Assembly (NCBI GenBank): GCA_943737045.1
Contig: CALSFV010000319.1
Coordinates: forward strand, 310,001 to 374,000
From: Parapristionchus giblindavisi
Taxonomy: Eukaryota; Nematoda; Chromadorea; Rhabditida; Diplogasteridae
Reading direction: 5' to 3'
Length of the DNA stretch: 64,000 bases
Shown here: in pieces, positions 22,261 through 34,385 of the stretch
Numbering within the stretch: the first letter of the stretch is position 1
Layout of the letters: every line of letters starts with the position of its first letter
Position numbers and translations under genes: made by a program
Notes under the pieces: model-generated
Told to the model about the DNA's origin: nothing
The model's input: the letters and a program-made list of their open reading frames with translations, nothing else
The model's database searches: none

Positions 22261-22308
22261 ATTTTATATCAATGAAACTATGGAAAAAGTAAGAAGATTA
22301 CTGTATCA
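22261..22308 (-). promoter_or_regulatory. S3 promoter: TATA-like box and conserved motif
   Basis: Minus-strand GATATAAAAT at 22261-22270 and GTAAGAAGATTACTGTATCA at 22289-22308 (plus-strand reading) keep the arrangement seen at S1 and S2. The LINE junction lies only about 30 bp further upstream. Confidence 0.5.
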
Positions 22309-22332
22309 TGTGTTATGCTAATTATGTGAACG

Positions 22333-23247
22333 ATGATCACAATACCGCTTCAAGCGGCCGTGGACACTATCGTCCAGTGGTCTGCTGATTGGCAATTACC
22401 CCTTGCTTCACATAAATGTAATTCACTGCATCTAGGTAGGGCTAATCCTAAAAGGATTTATACTATAAATAATGTAAATCTAGATCAAAAAGATGCCGTC
22501 AAAGACCTTGGCTTCATTATTCAAAGAGGCCTAACATTTTCAGAACATTGCAGATCAATTTCGAACAAAGCAAAGTCGGCTTGTCATATAATTATGCGAG
22601 CTCTTCGGACTAATAACCCTAAAATTCTCCTTAAAGCATATTCAATCTACATCAGGCCTATTCTAGAAAGCGCATCTGCGGTGTTCAATCCTTATCAGAA
22701 AAAAGATATTAAAGTCCTTGAACAGGTACAGAATTACTTCACAAGAAGGCTGTTCGCGCGTTGTTTCAAATCAACGTGGGACAATATGCCGCGGGCAAAT
22801 GTTCGCAACGAAAAACTCGATCTAGAAACCCTCGAACACCGTAGATCCATCATAGACATTAGAACTTCTATTAAACTACTTAGAGGCAAATTTAGGATTT
22901 CAAATAAGAAAAATCACTATTTCAAAACATATATTACAAGAAATGGGTTGAATTTCTCCAATTCAGGGTCCCGTTTCCAATACAGGCACAAAAACTTCTT
23001 TTTGCGAGCGGCCCGTTTGCTTACAAAACCCGAAAATAGAATCTCCTTTGATGTTGGAGACTGATCTGCATGTCCTGTTGTCGCCTATTCATACAGATTC
23101 TCTTCCCTCCCCCCAATTCTATCGTCCCTTAGGAACACTGATATCTCCTTCTAGGCTCAATCCATATGCACTATTTCATTCCATTCCTTATTTTCTTCAT
23201 TTGTTTATTTATTTGTTTCACATCATTTGTTCGCTAAATGTGAATAA

Positions 23248-23286
<39 letters not shown>
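22333..23286 (+). mobile_element. 5'-truncated non-LTR retrotransposon (jockey/CR1-like LINE)
   Basis: An ORF (22333-23064) encodes the C-terminal part of a reverse transcriptase: VQWSADWQLPLASHKCNSLH, KDLGFIIQRGLTF, an IYIRPILESASAVFNP block and VLEQVQNYFTRRLF. These are the post-catalytic conserved blocks; the YADD core and endonuclease are absent. A short 3' UTR is followed by an AATAAATA and (TA)n tail to 23286. The 5' truncation and simple-repeat tail are typical of LINE insertion. Flanking sequence on both sides is S-gene upstream DNA. Confidence 0.88.
23251..23286. repeat. (TA)n microsatellite tail of the LINE
   Basis: About 16 TA units directly after AATAAATAAA at the LINE 3' end. 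Confidence 0.85.
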
Positions 23287-23291
<5 letters not shown>

Positions 23292-23299
23292 AAATATCA

Positions 23300-24293
23300 A
23301 GATATTTGATGAATCTAGTGATGTCAGGGATTTGTACATGGCAATAATAAAAATAATCTAAATTTGAGCATACCTTGATCAAGTTGATGTATGAATGAGA
23401 TCATAAATGAAAATCGCTCCCTATTAGTTTTATTCTTGTGATGATCATCATCTAGAGATACTTAGTTCTACCTCCATGTGATAGTTGTATCTTAACTAAT
23501 CGTAGTCTAACCCATATCTTTATTGCAGACCTTAAAAACATTTATGAGAAATTTGAGAACCTTATGCTGATTATTCATGCTGATAAATATTCTATGATTT
23601 TCATTTGTTCCAAATGAGACAGATTGATTTGAACTACCTTTTGTCTTGACTATATGTTGTGCATATGGAGAGAATTACCTATATGTTGTGAGCTATAGAA
23701 AAGCACAACAATGAGATAAAAGATGTATGTGTAGCTCGCGGTCGAACATTCAAATCTCTGGTGTCTATTGTTAATTCGGTTATGTGAAAATGAGAAAATT
23801 CAAAGATTTAGAGATCCTTCATTTCATAGTCGGCAGGGTGTGCTCGAAGGTTCGTTAGTCGAGTACATGTTGTTGCCGATTGGGATGCTTATATCATTTG
23901 ATAGATGAGTTAATGATTTGTTTTTTTTTTAAATTCTTTATTTCCGTCATATGCAGCAAATGAGAGGGAGAACAGATAACAGACTTTGATGCGTTTATCG
24001 CGGACAGATTGAAACTAGTTAGAGATTGAAACTTGTTTTCTGAGTTAAAAACCACGAGAAAAATCTTATAAATGAAGTTTCAAGTGAAAAAAATCAAACA
24101 GTTTAAATAAATATGGACATTGATAGACAGTAAATTGGATATGGATTTGTGATGATTGTGGTATGGAAATCAGTGATGGGCGGATTCAGCGAATGTTAAT
24201 TTGCAATGTGAACTGTTGTTGTACGAAGAATACATTATATTTATATATTTATTTAACAATATATTTATTATGATGATTATCAGAACAAGATCT
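23300..24293. other. S-gene upstream DNA, then 3' flank of G3
   Basis: 23310-23390 is S-gene upstream sequence displaced by the LINE. From about 23700 the sequence matches window positions 95-385 next to G1, marking the edge of the G1-G2/G3-G4 segmental duplication. No gene seen. Confidence 0.55.
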
Positions 24294-27200
24294 TCATAGC
24301 ATTAAAATATTGATAAGGATCAAGATGGTCGAACCCAAACAAGCAATAGCTCCCGTTGACTTCGTTGTCGTGGATTCTCCCAGCTTTGGAGTAGTCGATG
24401 AATCTGAATTCGACTTTACTGTAAATCAATTGAAAAATTTATAAGGAATAATCGATAATATGAAGAGGTTTCAGTGATTATACGGATCTTGGAGTAGTAC
24501 CAGTGGAAGCAGTAGCAGTGGTATTCATGGTGGGTGCAGGCGTGTCGTCAACGATCGCTGGAGGATGGTAATGCTTTACATTTTTCATTGATTTTTTTAG
24601 TTTCGTAAATGAATAGGACAATTGCATATGAATAAGACAAATTGAACGTATGTGGAAGTGGGGGTACATTTTAAGGTCGACATTTCTTTTCTTCGAAAAA
24701 GTGCAAAGTATTCTCCGCTAGGGCTAATTTATCAATGATCTGCTTCATGCATTGTACAAGGCGTTCAGTGCATGTTATCAAGTGCAAATCTGTAGCTGTA
24801 TACATGAACAACGGAGGCGTTTACCAAAAGTCCTCCGCCTAATGACGTCACATTTTCCCGGAAAACGGCTTTCCGTTGTTCATGCATACGACCACTGCAT
24901 AGTATGTGCATACAATGAATACAATGCATACATACAATACAATGAATTATTATGAATGAATTATGAATGAAGTGCATAAAATGAATTGGATAACTCACCA
25001 ACTGTCGATACAAAGAGCGATATGAACTCGCCGCTTCGGTCTATGCTCGCCTCAGGCACTTGCCCGTTGTAGTCGATCTAAAAATTTTTTTAAAAAAACA
25101 TTGAAGGTATATCCCGAGCTATTTTTAGACTCTACAAATCGTAGACAAAGAAGGTGAGAGAGAGCAAGATGAGTCTCAAATTAGCTCAGCTGTGCCTTTA
25201 AGGTTAAGATTGAAAAATTCACCTCTAGCGCTTGACACTCGAAATAATGGGTTACCGTTGTTGTGGTTGTGATACTGAAATGATTTTTTTGGTATCATCA
25301 GGCTTAAATTTTGCCGTGCATTTAACTATAAGATTTTCGACACAAACGTATTGACTGAAAACACACAGAAAACTAAGTGTTATAGAGCAGTGTTACGGAG
25401 CATAAGACCTGGTAATGTTAAATCACAAACACTTCGCAGGTCTTACGCTCCGTAGATAACACTTATTTCTCTGTGTGAAGTAACTCATCGAATGGCCGTT
25501 TGCCGTTAAATAAGTTAGATAAATAATTGACAAACTTCAATATGTTCTTTGTTCCCGAGTCCACATCAGGGTAGCAAGTGAACTTGAGATCCGTCTTCGT
25601 GAACTCGTCCATCATCGACATACCAGAGATGTTCACTGCCGTTAACCCGCTGAAAATGCAACCAATTGATGTATCATCTAATTTCACTCTGTGTTCTTGC
25701 ACTACTCTCTCTTAAACAAAGAAAGCGATCGAGTGTCGCCAGAGCGGAGTGTTTAAATTTTTCTCTAGGTTAATTTTCGCTTTTAATGAACGCTGATATG
25801 GTCTTAATATTCTGTCATAAATATTTTTTATTCTATTATACAAAAAAAGAAAAACAAGTATTTGATGACTGAATATTCACAACAACAAAATGTTGAAATA
25901 TTATTACTGTTATGACTATTAATCGATCAGGCCGAGCAAGTGAATTGTAATTGATCTGGCCATTTTCGTTATTTTACATTCTTGTCTTTGTTTTGTCTGT
26001 CATTCGAGTCTACTGTATTGAAAGCAATCCGGCTAAAATATTATCATTTAACAAAAATGATTATTTGGACGATGAATAAATTGCTCCGATGAACAACAAA
26101 TGAAAGTGACCGGCCAATTTTTTCAGCGTATAATCGGAACAATTTATTCATCGAGAAAGCAAAGATTTTTGGTAAATATAATAGTAAGATTTCTTTTAGA
26201 ATAGAAGATTATAATGAGAGAGAAAAGAATGAAAAGAAATAAAAATAATGAAAATGGCCGGATCGTTCACAATTCGTTTGATCGGCCTGATCCATTCTGA
26301 TCCATTGACGCAGTAAATGATACAATGATTTTTACATGTACGATATAACGTCGAATTATGAATTTTATGATTACTAGATAATGTTGTAGAAATTATTATC
26401 TTTAATTGCGAAAACTTTACCCAAAATCAAAGAGGTTGTGGAAGTTACGGCCCGCAAGGCTTTGACGATCGTCAGCATATCCAGAGCTCAGAAGAGTAAA
26501 CTTGAACCCAGCTGAGTTCATCGCTGCAGCTGTAATGTATGCTTTGTTGCGTCTCGTGTCGCTCAGTCCGTCCGTCAAAACGAAAAAGTGAATCACTTGG
26601 GGCATTTTGCGACAAAAGTGAGCAAGTTTTTGAAAACTTTGGATCATATTATCTAACCGCGGGTGTTTTTTGACGATAATGAGATATTTGAGCATCACAG
26701 GGCTTGCGTAATATGATTTTGTAGAGTATTCCAGTTTTCAGCCTGATCAATGCCACGATCCAAACAATGCAAATTGGCTGTTGGGAATCATATAATGATA
26801 TTAGGTGAATTCATAAGTAACGCTCGTTTTTTTGTCCCAACTTCAGTCGCCTCGTTCTTGCTCTGTTGTTATTGCCAGCATCCATGCTATATACATTAGA
26901 TAGGCTGTCCCTCTAATATCCTACGGTTGTTTTCGATTCACTTCCCGCTTGTCCTCCAGGTGAGAAAACCGCACAATTTCGCCAATCACCGAATTCACAT
27001 TCTCAACGTTATTTTATTCCTCTTCCTCTCGGGCTTGAAACACCATGACTTCCAACATGGCCTAGCAGAGGTGTACCCCTCACATGTGCCTCACGCAATA
27101 GCGGTGAGAAAGTGAGCCTTCAAATTCGAGAAACAGGACTTTTATCTCGAAAATGAAGATCAACCCAGTCGCCTACCGGAGGTGGATCTCGATCGATTGC

Positions 27201-30200
27201 TCCAAGAGGAAAAGGCTGATCCGTATCCCGATACCGGCGATATTGCAGTGGCACTTGGGGTCAGCCAGAGCACTGTGGTACATAGCCTTCACACTCTCGG
27301 AAATAAGTGAAAATAGGAAAGATGTCTACCTCACGTCCTAGCCGACTACGACAAGGATCGCCGACTGGACATGGCAAAGACTTTTCTAACTCTACGTCGC
27401 CGGCTTGTTTGGCTGGTCAACGTTATAACCGGTGATGAAAAGTGGGTGCCCTACGATTACAAAGAGCCAATGAGACTGTGGTTCGAGGAGCGCGAATAGC
27501 GAGCAAATGTCCGCAAACCCGATTTTCACCGCCAAAAAGTGATATTGTGCATCTGGTATTCGATACGGGGAGTCAAGTACTGGGAACTCCTCCTCGAGGG
27601 TACGACTGTCACGGCACATGTCTACACTCTTTTGCTGCGGAAGCTAAGACTCCACCTCGAACAATCCCGCGGGAAGGACACTCGGATCTAATTTCAACAT
27701 GACAACGATCGACCTCATACCAAAAGAACGACCCAGGCTAAGCTAACGGTATGTGACTGAACTGTACTCCCCCACCCTCCGTACTCACCCGACCTTGCCG
27801 ACTATGGTTGTCACCTCTTCGCGGCGCTCCATCACTTCCTCAAAGCGTAAAGCTTCAAATACCGAACCACTATCCATATCGAACTATTTCTATTTCCTAT
27901 TTCCTATATTATCCTATTTCCGGAATTTGCCCTAGTCCTTTTATCACGAAGAAATCCACAAACTGCCGGGTAAAAGGCAGAAAGTGACCGATACGAATGA
28001 AAAATATTTCTAGAATTCTCCATGCTTTATTAAATTTTTGTGACAATTTTTTTTGGAAGGCGAAAAACGAGCGTTACTTATGAATTCACCTAATAGATGC
28101 TGATATGATTAGACGAAGAAAGCATGATTGCAAAAGTTCTACTGTACGATGCTACAGTATGCAACAGTATACCAATTTTGTACTCCATCAATTCCAATTA
28201 ACGTTTCACTTTTGTCACACATAAGTGCATTGGGCAAACACATCTAACTTTAGACAATCTAAAAATCGGAAACCTCATCAAATAAATACGTGAAAAACTG
28301 TAAAAATCGGCACTTTTTCAAGATTTGTCACAAGTGTTTCGCTCTTTATTTCGTTTTGACAGTATACCTACCATTATTGGTTCCAGACACTCCGAATTGG
28401 TAGTCGGTGCCGTTTGCGAATTGAACCGTCATTACCGGGCCGTAGTGGTTAACGCCTTCACGGATAGACATCCTAGAGGAAAAAATATTATTTATTTACA
28501 TGGCAATTATTATTCGTTTTGCATGGCGCACAATATTCCGCTATACGCCGCCAAAAATATAATAATTCGCTAAAGAATGAAAAAAAACAATTGGTAAAAA
28601 TATTACGGTTTCTGTATTAGAAAGAACATTTCCTCGTCTTGTCCGTTGCCTGCTCCAGTGTAGAATTTAACGTCGTTCTTCAAGTTAATAAAGTGTCTTT
28701 TAAAGGTGAAAATTTCCGCTCTGGCAATGCTCTCTCGCTTTCTTTGTCTACGAGAGAGTGTTGACTGAGCAAAGAATAAGATTAGTTCTGGGTGTGCCTT
28801 TAATCAGATAATGTAAGATAGAACAGCAAAAAATGTGTACTTTATATGTTCATTTTGTATTTCGCTTATTTGTAATTTCCTGAATTATACAGCAAAAATA
28901 CCTTGATCGCACTTTCCGGAAAAGATTCCTGATATGTAAACTGAATAGCGCCCACGGGGCTGACTATCGTAACATACTCCGCGCCGTTTGAATCTACCAG
29001 ACCAGCCTGGAAATCGGAATTATCCATAATTCTCTATAAATGCACACCCGAGCTAATTTTACTCTCCGTTCTCTCGTAGACAAACAAAGTGAGAGATCCT
29101 TGCCAGAACGGAGAGATTCGAATTACTTCAAATTAACTCGGGTTTGCCTTTAAAGGGAGCGTTACCTATCTCAATGGCCTCTACATACTGCACAGTGTAC
29201 ACTATTTCTCTGTTCTCTAACAACGAGATACCATTGCGAGTCGAAGAGCCCGTTGAGGGCGGTTACGCTCCCTTTAATCGCACGGACATACCACGTCTCT
29301 GGTTTTGATGATGTTTAGGTTCATGCTGGAGTAGATCACCGTGATCTCGTCTTTGCAATCCAATTCAACGCCATCATTTTTAGATATTGTCCAAGGTGCT
29401 GTGCCTTGCACGCAAGAAGATTTGCTATTCATGACATCGTAGAGGCTTAAAATTGAGCATGAAAACTGAATAAAACAACCAAACCCCAAGCTAATTTGAA
29501 ACTGTCCGATCAGTCTACACTCTCTAGCAATTCTTTGTCTGCGAGAGAGTGTAGCCGGAGCGGAGAGGTACATTAGCTTGGGGTGTGCGTTTAACGTTTA
29601 ATTGAACGTTTTGCTCTCAGTTCTTTGCTACTTTTACATCATCTTGAACTGTCATTTAAACGGTTTCATAAAGAATTTGTGGAAACCGACCTGTGAGATG
29701 TGTTGGTTGCATCCTTGATGAACGTGGATTTCACATATTTGGAGTAGGACATGTCATTGACGTTCACATTAACCCTCGCTTCGCCAACCACGCACGCGTA
29801 TGGTGTCGAAATTGGCGTCGCATGTGGAATCAACTGAAAGAACGAGAAATGATCATGCTATATCAGGCCTGTCACGAGAGAATCGAGCTAACGACCGGAA
29901 TGGAAAAAAATGACAAAACGAGTTCTCCCCAGTTTTATTCTTCTTTTGGCATGCCCCACCATCCCCCAAAGTCCCATTGTGTAAATATCATTCTGGGGCT
30001 CCCTACACCGGGTCGGTAATCCGGGAACCCAACTTTGAACTCAAATATCTCGGATCAGGTGCATTTCTGTGAAAAACAACCCCGAGGGTAACCCCCGCTA
30101 TTTTCCCGAGCTCTATCGATCTAAACAGACAAGAGGTCATGAAAGTGCTTCCGAACATCGCTACACTCTGGGACAAATAACTCAAAACCTGCCGATTCGG

Positions 30201-33200
30201 CGCGGCTGAATCTGAAATATGTTATGTAGCTTTTCGAGGGCTACAAAATGAGTGGTTTACGAAAAAAATACTTCCATGGAGACGTGTAGTTCATCCCCTC
30301 GGAAGTTTCCTGATGATTTGAAGTCATTTTCGCCCAACCTCAATCTCTCATTTCACACACTCTCTCGCCGGAGAGTGAAAGAAATACAGGGAAGAGAAAG
30401 GGAGAAAACGATATGTTTCATTCCACACAGCGCGCTCGACGCCTCGCGGTGTAGAATTGAATAAAAAGGAATGGTCGAGAGAGTGTGTAAAACGAGAGAT
30501 TGTGTGTGGCTAAAATGACTTCAAATCATCAGGAAATTTCCAAGGGGATGATCCACACGTCTCCATGGTCGTATTTTTTTCGTAAACCACTCATTTTGCA
30601 GCCCTGCAAAAGTTACATAACATATTTCAGGGTCAGCCGAGCCGAATCGAGTTATTTCTCCCAGAGTGTAGCGCTATTCGGAAGCACTTTCATGGCTTCT
30701 GGTTTGTTTAGATCGATAGCGCTCGGAAAAATAGCGGGGGTTACCCTCGTGGTAGTTTTTCACAGAAAAGCACATGAACCGAGATATTTGAGTTCAAAGT
30801 TGGGTTCCCGGATGACCGACCAGGTGTAGGGAGCCCCAGAATGATATTTACACAATGGAACTTTGGGGGATCGTGGGGCATGCCTAGAGGTACCGAAAAC
30901 TGATGCTAACTCATTTCATGATTTTCGCTCCATTCCGAAGAATTGCCATTTTAGCTCGATTCTCTCGTGACGGGCCTGATATTTCCTTCTACCTCTTCCT
31001 TTAAAGGCACACCCCAAGCTAATTTTACTCTCCGCATTGGCAATACTCTCTCGTAGACAAAGAAAGTGAGAGAGTGTGGCCAGACCGGACAGTTTCAAAT
31101 AAGCTTGGTGTATCGCTTTAAAGGAGCACCCCAACCTGATTTGAATCACATCCTCTCTGGTATTTCAAAACTTGAAGTCTGGTCACACTCACTCGCTTGC
31201 TTTGTCTGTCTGAGTGGTGAGTCAAATTAGCTTCGGGTGTGCCTTTTAGTGTTCAAAGGATATATTCTTGACAGCTGTGTTGAAATTATATTGTCATTGT
31301 CGGCCCCTCCCAAAGCTGACAATTTGGTTGTTGAGTCTCTGTTCCTGACTCACGCTTAATAAAGATAAGAATGCTCTCAGAGGTGTTAAAGGCACGCCAC
31401 AAGTCCGCATTGGCAATACTCTCTCGTAGACAAAGAGAGCGAGAGTGTGTGGAAAGAGTGGAGAGTTTAAAATTAGCGTCAAAACGTACATTGTACTTGA
31501 CTTCATTGCAACTGTAAACGAAAGTGTCGGCGACTGAAAATATTGGAGATGAACTGACTTTGCTGACTTGTGAGCCTGCTTTATGGGTGTCACTAGACAA
31601 ACATGGAAATCAGTGGCCGTATGCAAGAACAGTTTTCCAGGAAAATGTGACGTCATTAGCGTAGGCGGAGGCGTTTTCCAAAAATCCTCCGCCTACGCTA
31701 ATGACGTCACATTTTCTTGGAAAACTGTTCTTGCATACGGCCACTGGCTGAGATGACTCCTCTAACAATAAGCAGCCGACAAGTTCTGGTATTTCAAAAC
31801 TTAAAGTCTACATAAAATAAGTGAGTGACGTCACATTTTCACTTTAAGTACACTTTGTCTCACTTTAAGTAGACTTACGCTTCACTTGAAGTAGACATAA
31901 AAGTCTACTTAAAGTGAAAGTGTAAGTAGACTTCGTGTTTTGAAATACCAGAGAGGATGCTTAAATGTGTTGTAAGAGAGACTATCTGACTAAGTGAACA
32001 TATTTTGCTTATGGCTTGGCACTTGGTCAAAAAGTGATAGGAACCGATCGGGCCCAAATTGTGCATAGGTGTAGTATGGGTTGGCATGAGATCACAGAAG
32101 GAGTTAGGGATCGTCATATCTGCTCCTTCGCTAAATAACGTAAGTTCCACATAATGGCATCAAAATTTCAAAGTTTACGGATTCGTTCGATATGTGTATG
32201 CGTCGAAGGGTAATAATAAGCAGGTAAATTACACCAAGTCTCATCTCGGTCTAAAACCGTGAGGCCCAGAAAAAATTTAAAAAACAATAAAAAATTTGTT
32301 TTATTTTTTGTTTTATTTTTCCTACAAATGCCTCTCGGTGGATGACTTTTTTTATTTCTTTAATTTGACGAGTATTCATTAATGTAACTCATATATGAAA
32401 ATGAACTAAAACAAATTGGGAAAAAGATGCCTTCTTCCCGAAAAACCACGACTAATTCGCCTTTTTATCGCAAACTGAGCCGATTAAGCGTGTGCCGGTT
32501 ACGGTAGTGCAAATGCGGAAATTCAAAATTCGGCAACCATTGTATGTTTTCATTCGTTTTCGGTATTATATTATTGTTTTCTTTTATATTTTGTTTGATA
32601 TCTGAATATCTAAGGAGTAATATTACACTATTTTTCGATAAAATATGAAAAATGAAGTATTTTGAATTTCCGCCTTTGCATTACGGTAGTCAGTTTGCGA
32701 TAAAACAAGGCGAATTAGTCGTGGTTTTTCGGGAAGAAGGCATCTTTTTCCCAATTTCTTTTAGTTCATTTTCATATATGAGTTACATTAATGAATACTC
32801 GTCAAATTAAAGGAATAAAAAAAGTCACCCACCGAGAGGCATTTGTAGGAAAAATAAAACAAAAAATAAAACAAATTTTTTATAGTTTTTTTAAATTTTT
32901 TCTGGGCCTCACGGTTTTGGACCGGGATGAGACTTGGTGTAATTTACCTGCTTATTATTACCCATCGTCGCATACACATATCGAACGAATCCGTAAACTT
33001 TGAAATTTTGATGCCATTATGTGGAACTTACGTTATTTAGCGAAGGAGCAGATATGACGAACCCTAACTCCGTCTGTGATCTCATGCCACCCCATACTAC
33101 ACCTATGCACAATTTGGGCCCGATCGGTTCCTATCACTTTTTGGCCAAGTGCCAAGAGAATGTCACTTGAGCCAGATAGTCTCTCGTAAAAACAAACAAA

Positions 33201-33393
33201 AACTTTAAGAGCAGCGCTTGTACAAACTGTTCTAATATACAGTCCTATATATTCTTTTTTTCCAAAGAAAAAAGCTGTTAGATGTAATATTATTAATAAT
33301 TTTTATCTTCGAAGAGTTTAAAGTTAAAGTAAAGATAACCAAACCTTGAAGAAAGGCAGACGCCACTAAACAGATGATTATTGTTGCACGCAT
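24294..33393 (-). CDS. G3: paralogue of G1, predicted GPI-anchored secreted protein (13 exons)
   Basis: Exons from 5' to 3': 33345-33393, 31490-31533, 29691-29833, 29292-29445, 28902-29006, 28607-28677, 28372-28472, 26421-26529, 25536-25649, 25223-25274, 24999-25077, 24501-24557, 24294-24418. The lengths are identical to G1 (1203 nt, 400 residues) and all are open. Substitutions from G1 are few. It keeps the G1-type extra Thr-rich exon and the AAG acceptors. The gene spans 9.1 kb against 6.2 kb for G1 because of insertions in introns: a mariner, a 1.2-kb foldback and two hairpin MITEs, none of which touches an exon. The stop is TGA here and TAA in G1. Confidence 0.78.
24790..24897. repeat. 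GGCCGTATGCAAGAAC hairpin MITE in G3, partly decayed
   Basis: Runs from GCTGTATACATGAACAAC to GTTCATGCATACGACCACTG, around CTAATGACGTCACATTTTCC. It is absent from the matching place in G1 (about 870), so the insertion followed duplication or the G1 copy was lost. Confidence 0.7.
25108..25201. repeat. CACACCC-family MITE in G3
   Basis: ATCCCGAGCTATTTTTAGAC to TTAGCTCAGCTGTGCCTTTAA, with TTAA at 25198-25201. It lies between exons 11 and 10. Confidence 0.65.
26801..28092 (+). mobile_element. Mariner-family transposon inserted in G3 intron 7, dead copy
   Basis: 1292 bp between TA dinucleotides (26799-26800 and 28093-28094). About 31-bp TIRs start TTAGGTGAATTCATAAGTAA and match in reverse complement at the right end. 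Transposase remnants include VITGDEKWVPYDYKEP (about 27425-27475) and DYDKDRRLDMAKTFLTLRRR (about 27345-27405), broken by frameshifts and stops. G1 has the uninterrupted site at 2674-2675, so the transposon arrived after the duplication even though its reading frame is already decayed. Confidence 0.92.
28700..29276. repeat. Three TTAA-flanked MITEs in G3 introns 4 and 5
   Basis: Counterparts of 3280-3859: CACACCC-family copies at about 28700-28803 and 29036-29155, then the GGGAGCGTTACCT family at about 29152-29276, sharing a TTAA with its neighbour. Confidence 0.7.
29472..29590. repeat. CACACCC-family MITE in G3 intron 3
   Basis: AACCCCAAGCTAATTTG-like opening near 29480 and TTAGCTTGGGGTGTGCG at the right; same site as 4058-4176 in G1. 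Confidence 0.7.
29860..30982. mobile_element. Foldback element FB1 in G3 intron 2
   Basis: Orthologous to 4441-5563. Arms are about 29860-30343 and 30503-30982, with a spacer of about 160 bp. Small differences from the G1 copy are scattered. Confidence 0.85.
31010..31485. repeat. CACACCC-family MITEs in G3 intron 2
   Basis: Copies at about 31001-31122 and 31384-31485, plus the composite at about 31120-31250, matching the three in G1 (5582-6060). Confidence 0.6.
31611..31746. repeat. Near-perfect 136-bp hairpin MITE in G3 intron 1
   Basis: Arms of about 61 bp start CAGTGGCCGTATGCAAGAAC and are almost perfectly complementary (a one- or two-base difference, CCAGG against CTTGG), with a 14-nt loop. 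The stem contains TGACGTCATTAGCGTAGGCG. G1 lacks it at about 6191. This is the youngest-looking member of its family here. Confidence 0.92.
31785..31953. repeat. CTCTGGTATTTC-family MITE in G3 intron 1
   Basis: TTCTGGTATTTCAAAACTTA to TTTTGAAATACCAGAG; counterpart of 6232-6401. Confidence 0.8.
31976..33185. mobile_element. 1.2-kb foldback element FB2 in G3 intron 1
   Basis: Inverted arms of about 540 bp starting GAGAGACTATCTG, with an AT-rich centre of about 130 bp. Direct repeat GTAA flanks it (31972-31975 and 33186-33189). G1 has a single GTAA at 6420-6423 with no insertion, so boundaries and a 4-bp target duplication are directly visible. Arms contain CGGTTTTGGACCGGGATGAG-like sequence mirrored on the left. 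No transposase ORF was found. Confidence 0.9.
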
Positions 33394-33570
33394 GTCTGTG
33401 AGTGAGAAAGTTATTGAACTGATAATAGTGATAAGCTTTATCGAAATGATGAAGGAAATGATGACAAACATACACTTTATTTGAGATAGCACACTGCCTT
33501 TGACGATCGTTCGCAAATCCAGCGCTGACAAGATTAAACTTGAACGACGTTGCGTTCATCATTGCTGTTG

Positions 33571-33735
33571 CTCTGATATTTCAAAACTTAAAGTCTACTT
33601 AAAATTCGTCACTGACTTTAAGTTTACTTTAAGTAAACTTCAAGTGAGTGATATTACTTTTTTTCACTTTAAGTAGACTTACAAGTCTACTTAAACTGAA
33701 AGTGTAAGTATACTTTAAGTTTTGAAATACCAGAG
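33571..33735. repeat. CTCTGGTATTTC-family MITE upstream of G3
   Basis: Same position relative to the start codon as 6801-6965 upstream of G1. Confidence 0.8.
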
Positions 33736-34013
33736 TGAAACGTCTTTAAAAAATTCATTCGTAAATCGAGAATATAGGTTTTTGCATAATATAAGCCAAT
33801 ATTCTTTTAATCTGAGTTGTGGCTCATGTCGCGCAGTCATAAACTTTTAGCTCGCTTTATGACCGATTTCACTCACTATCAGTTAGTTCGAAAAGTGCGA
33901 AAAAAGTATAATATTTTATGAAATTTTGATGAATGAAATTTTTGAAAATAAAATTAGAAAACATCAAAAGACTCAGTCAATGAATTGCTAAAAATGTCGC
34001 TTCTTCCGATTAT

Positions 34014-34081
34014 CCGCCCCCGCCCCCTTGCACTTTTAGCTCCACCCCCTCGCTGTCTCTCTCTCTCTCTCTCTCTCTCTG
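34014..34081. promoter_or_regulatory. GC-box cluster and (CT)n tract upstream of G3
   Basis: CCGCCCCCGCCCCC and CTCCACCCC followed by (CT)n at about 34055-34080; counterpart of 7222-7290. Confidence 0.35.
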
Positions 34082-34385
34082 CGCGCCCTCTCATCAATAC
34101 TGTCTCGCCGGGTTCTCTGTAAGGAGTTAGCAGATCATAATGCTGAAATGATATGCGAAACCTCAGAAACACGATAAATAAACGTCATAACAATAGTTAA
34201 TTATACAGGAATAGTCGTCATGAGTTATTTTGTACTTCGACTTCTTGTATTCCGAGTTTGCCTCTCGTCCTTCAAAGATCACTCGTCTCTCTTTCCCCCT
34301 GGTATTTCAACATAAAATAATAGGACTGATGTCGTGCGAAGAAAATCACAATATATTTATTATTATGAATATAACGACAAGGTCT

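Noticed and set aside
26927..27935. Separate small genes inside the G3 intron
   Set aside because: These ORFs are fragments of the broken mariner transposase in different frames or unrelated frames of the same element.
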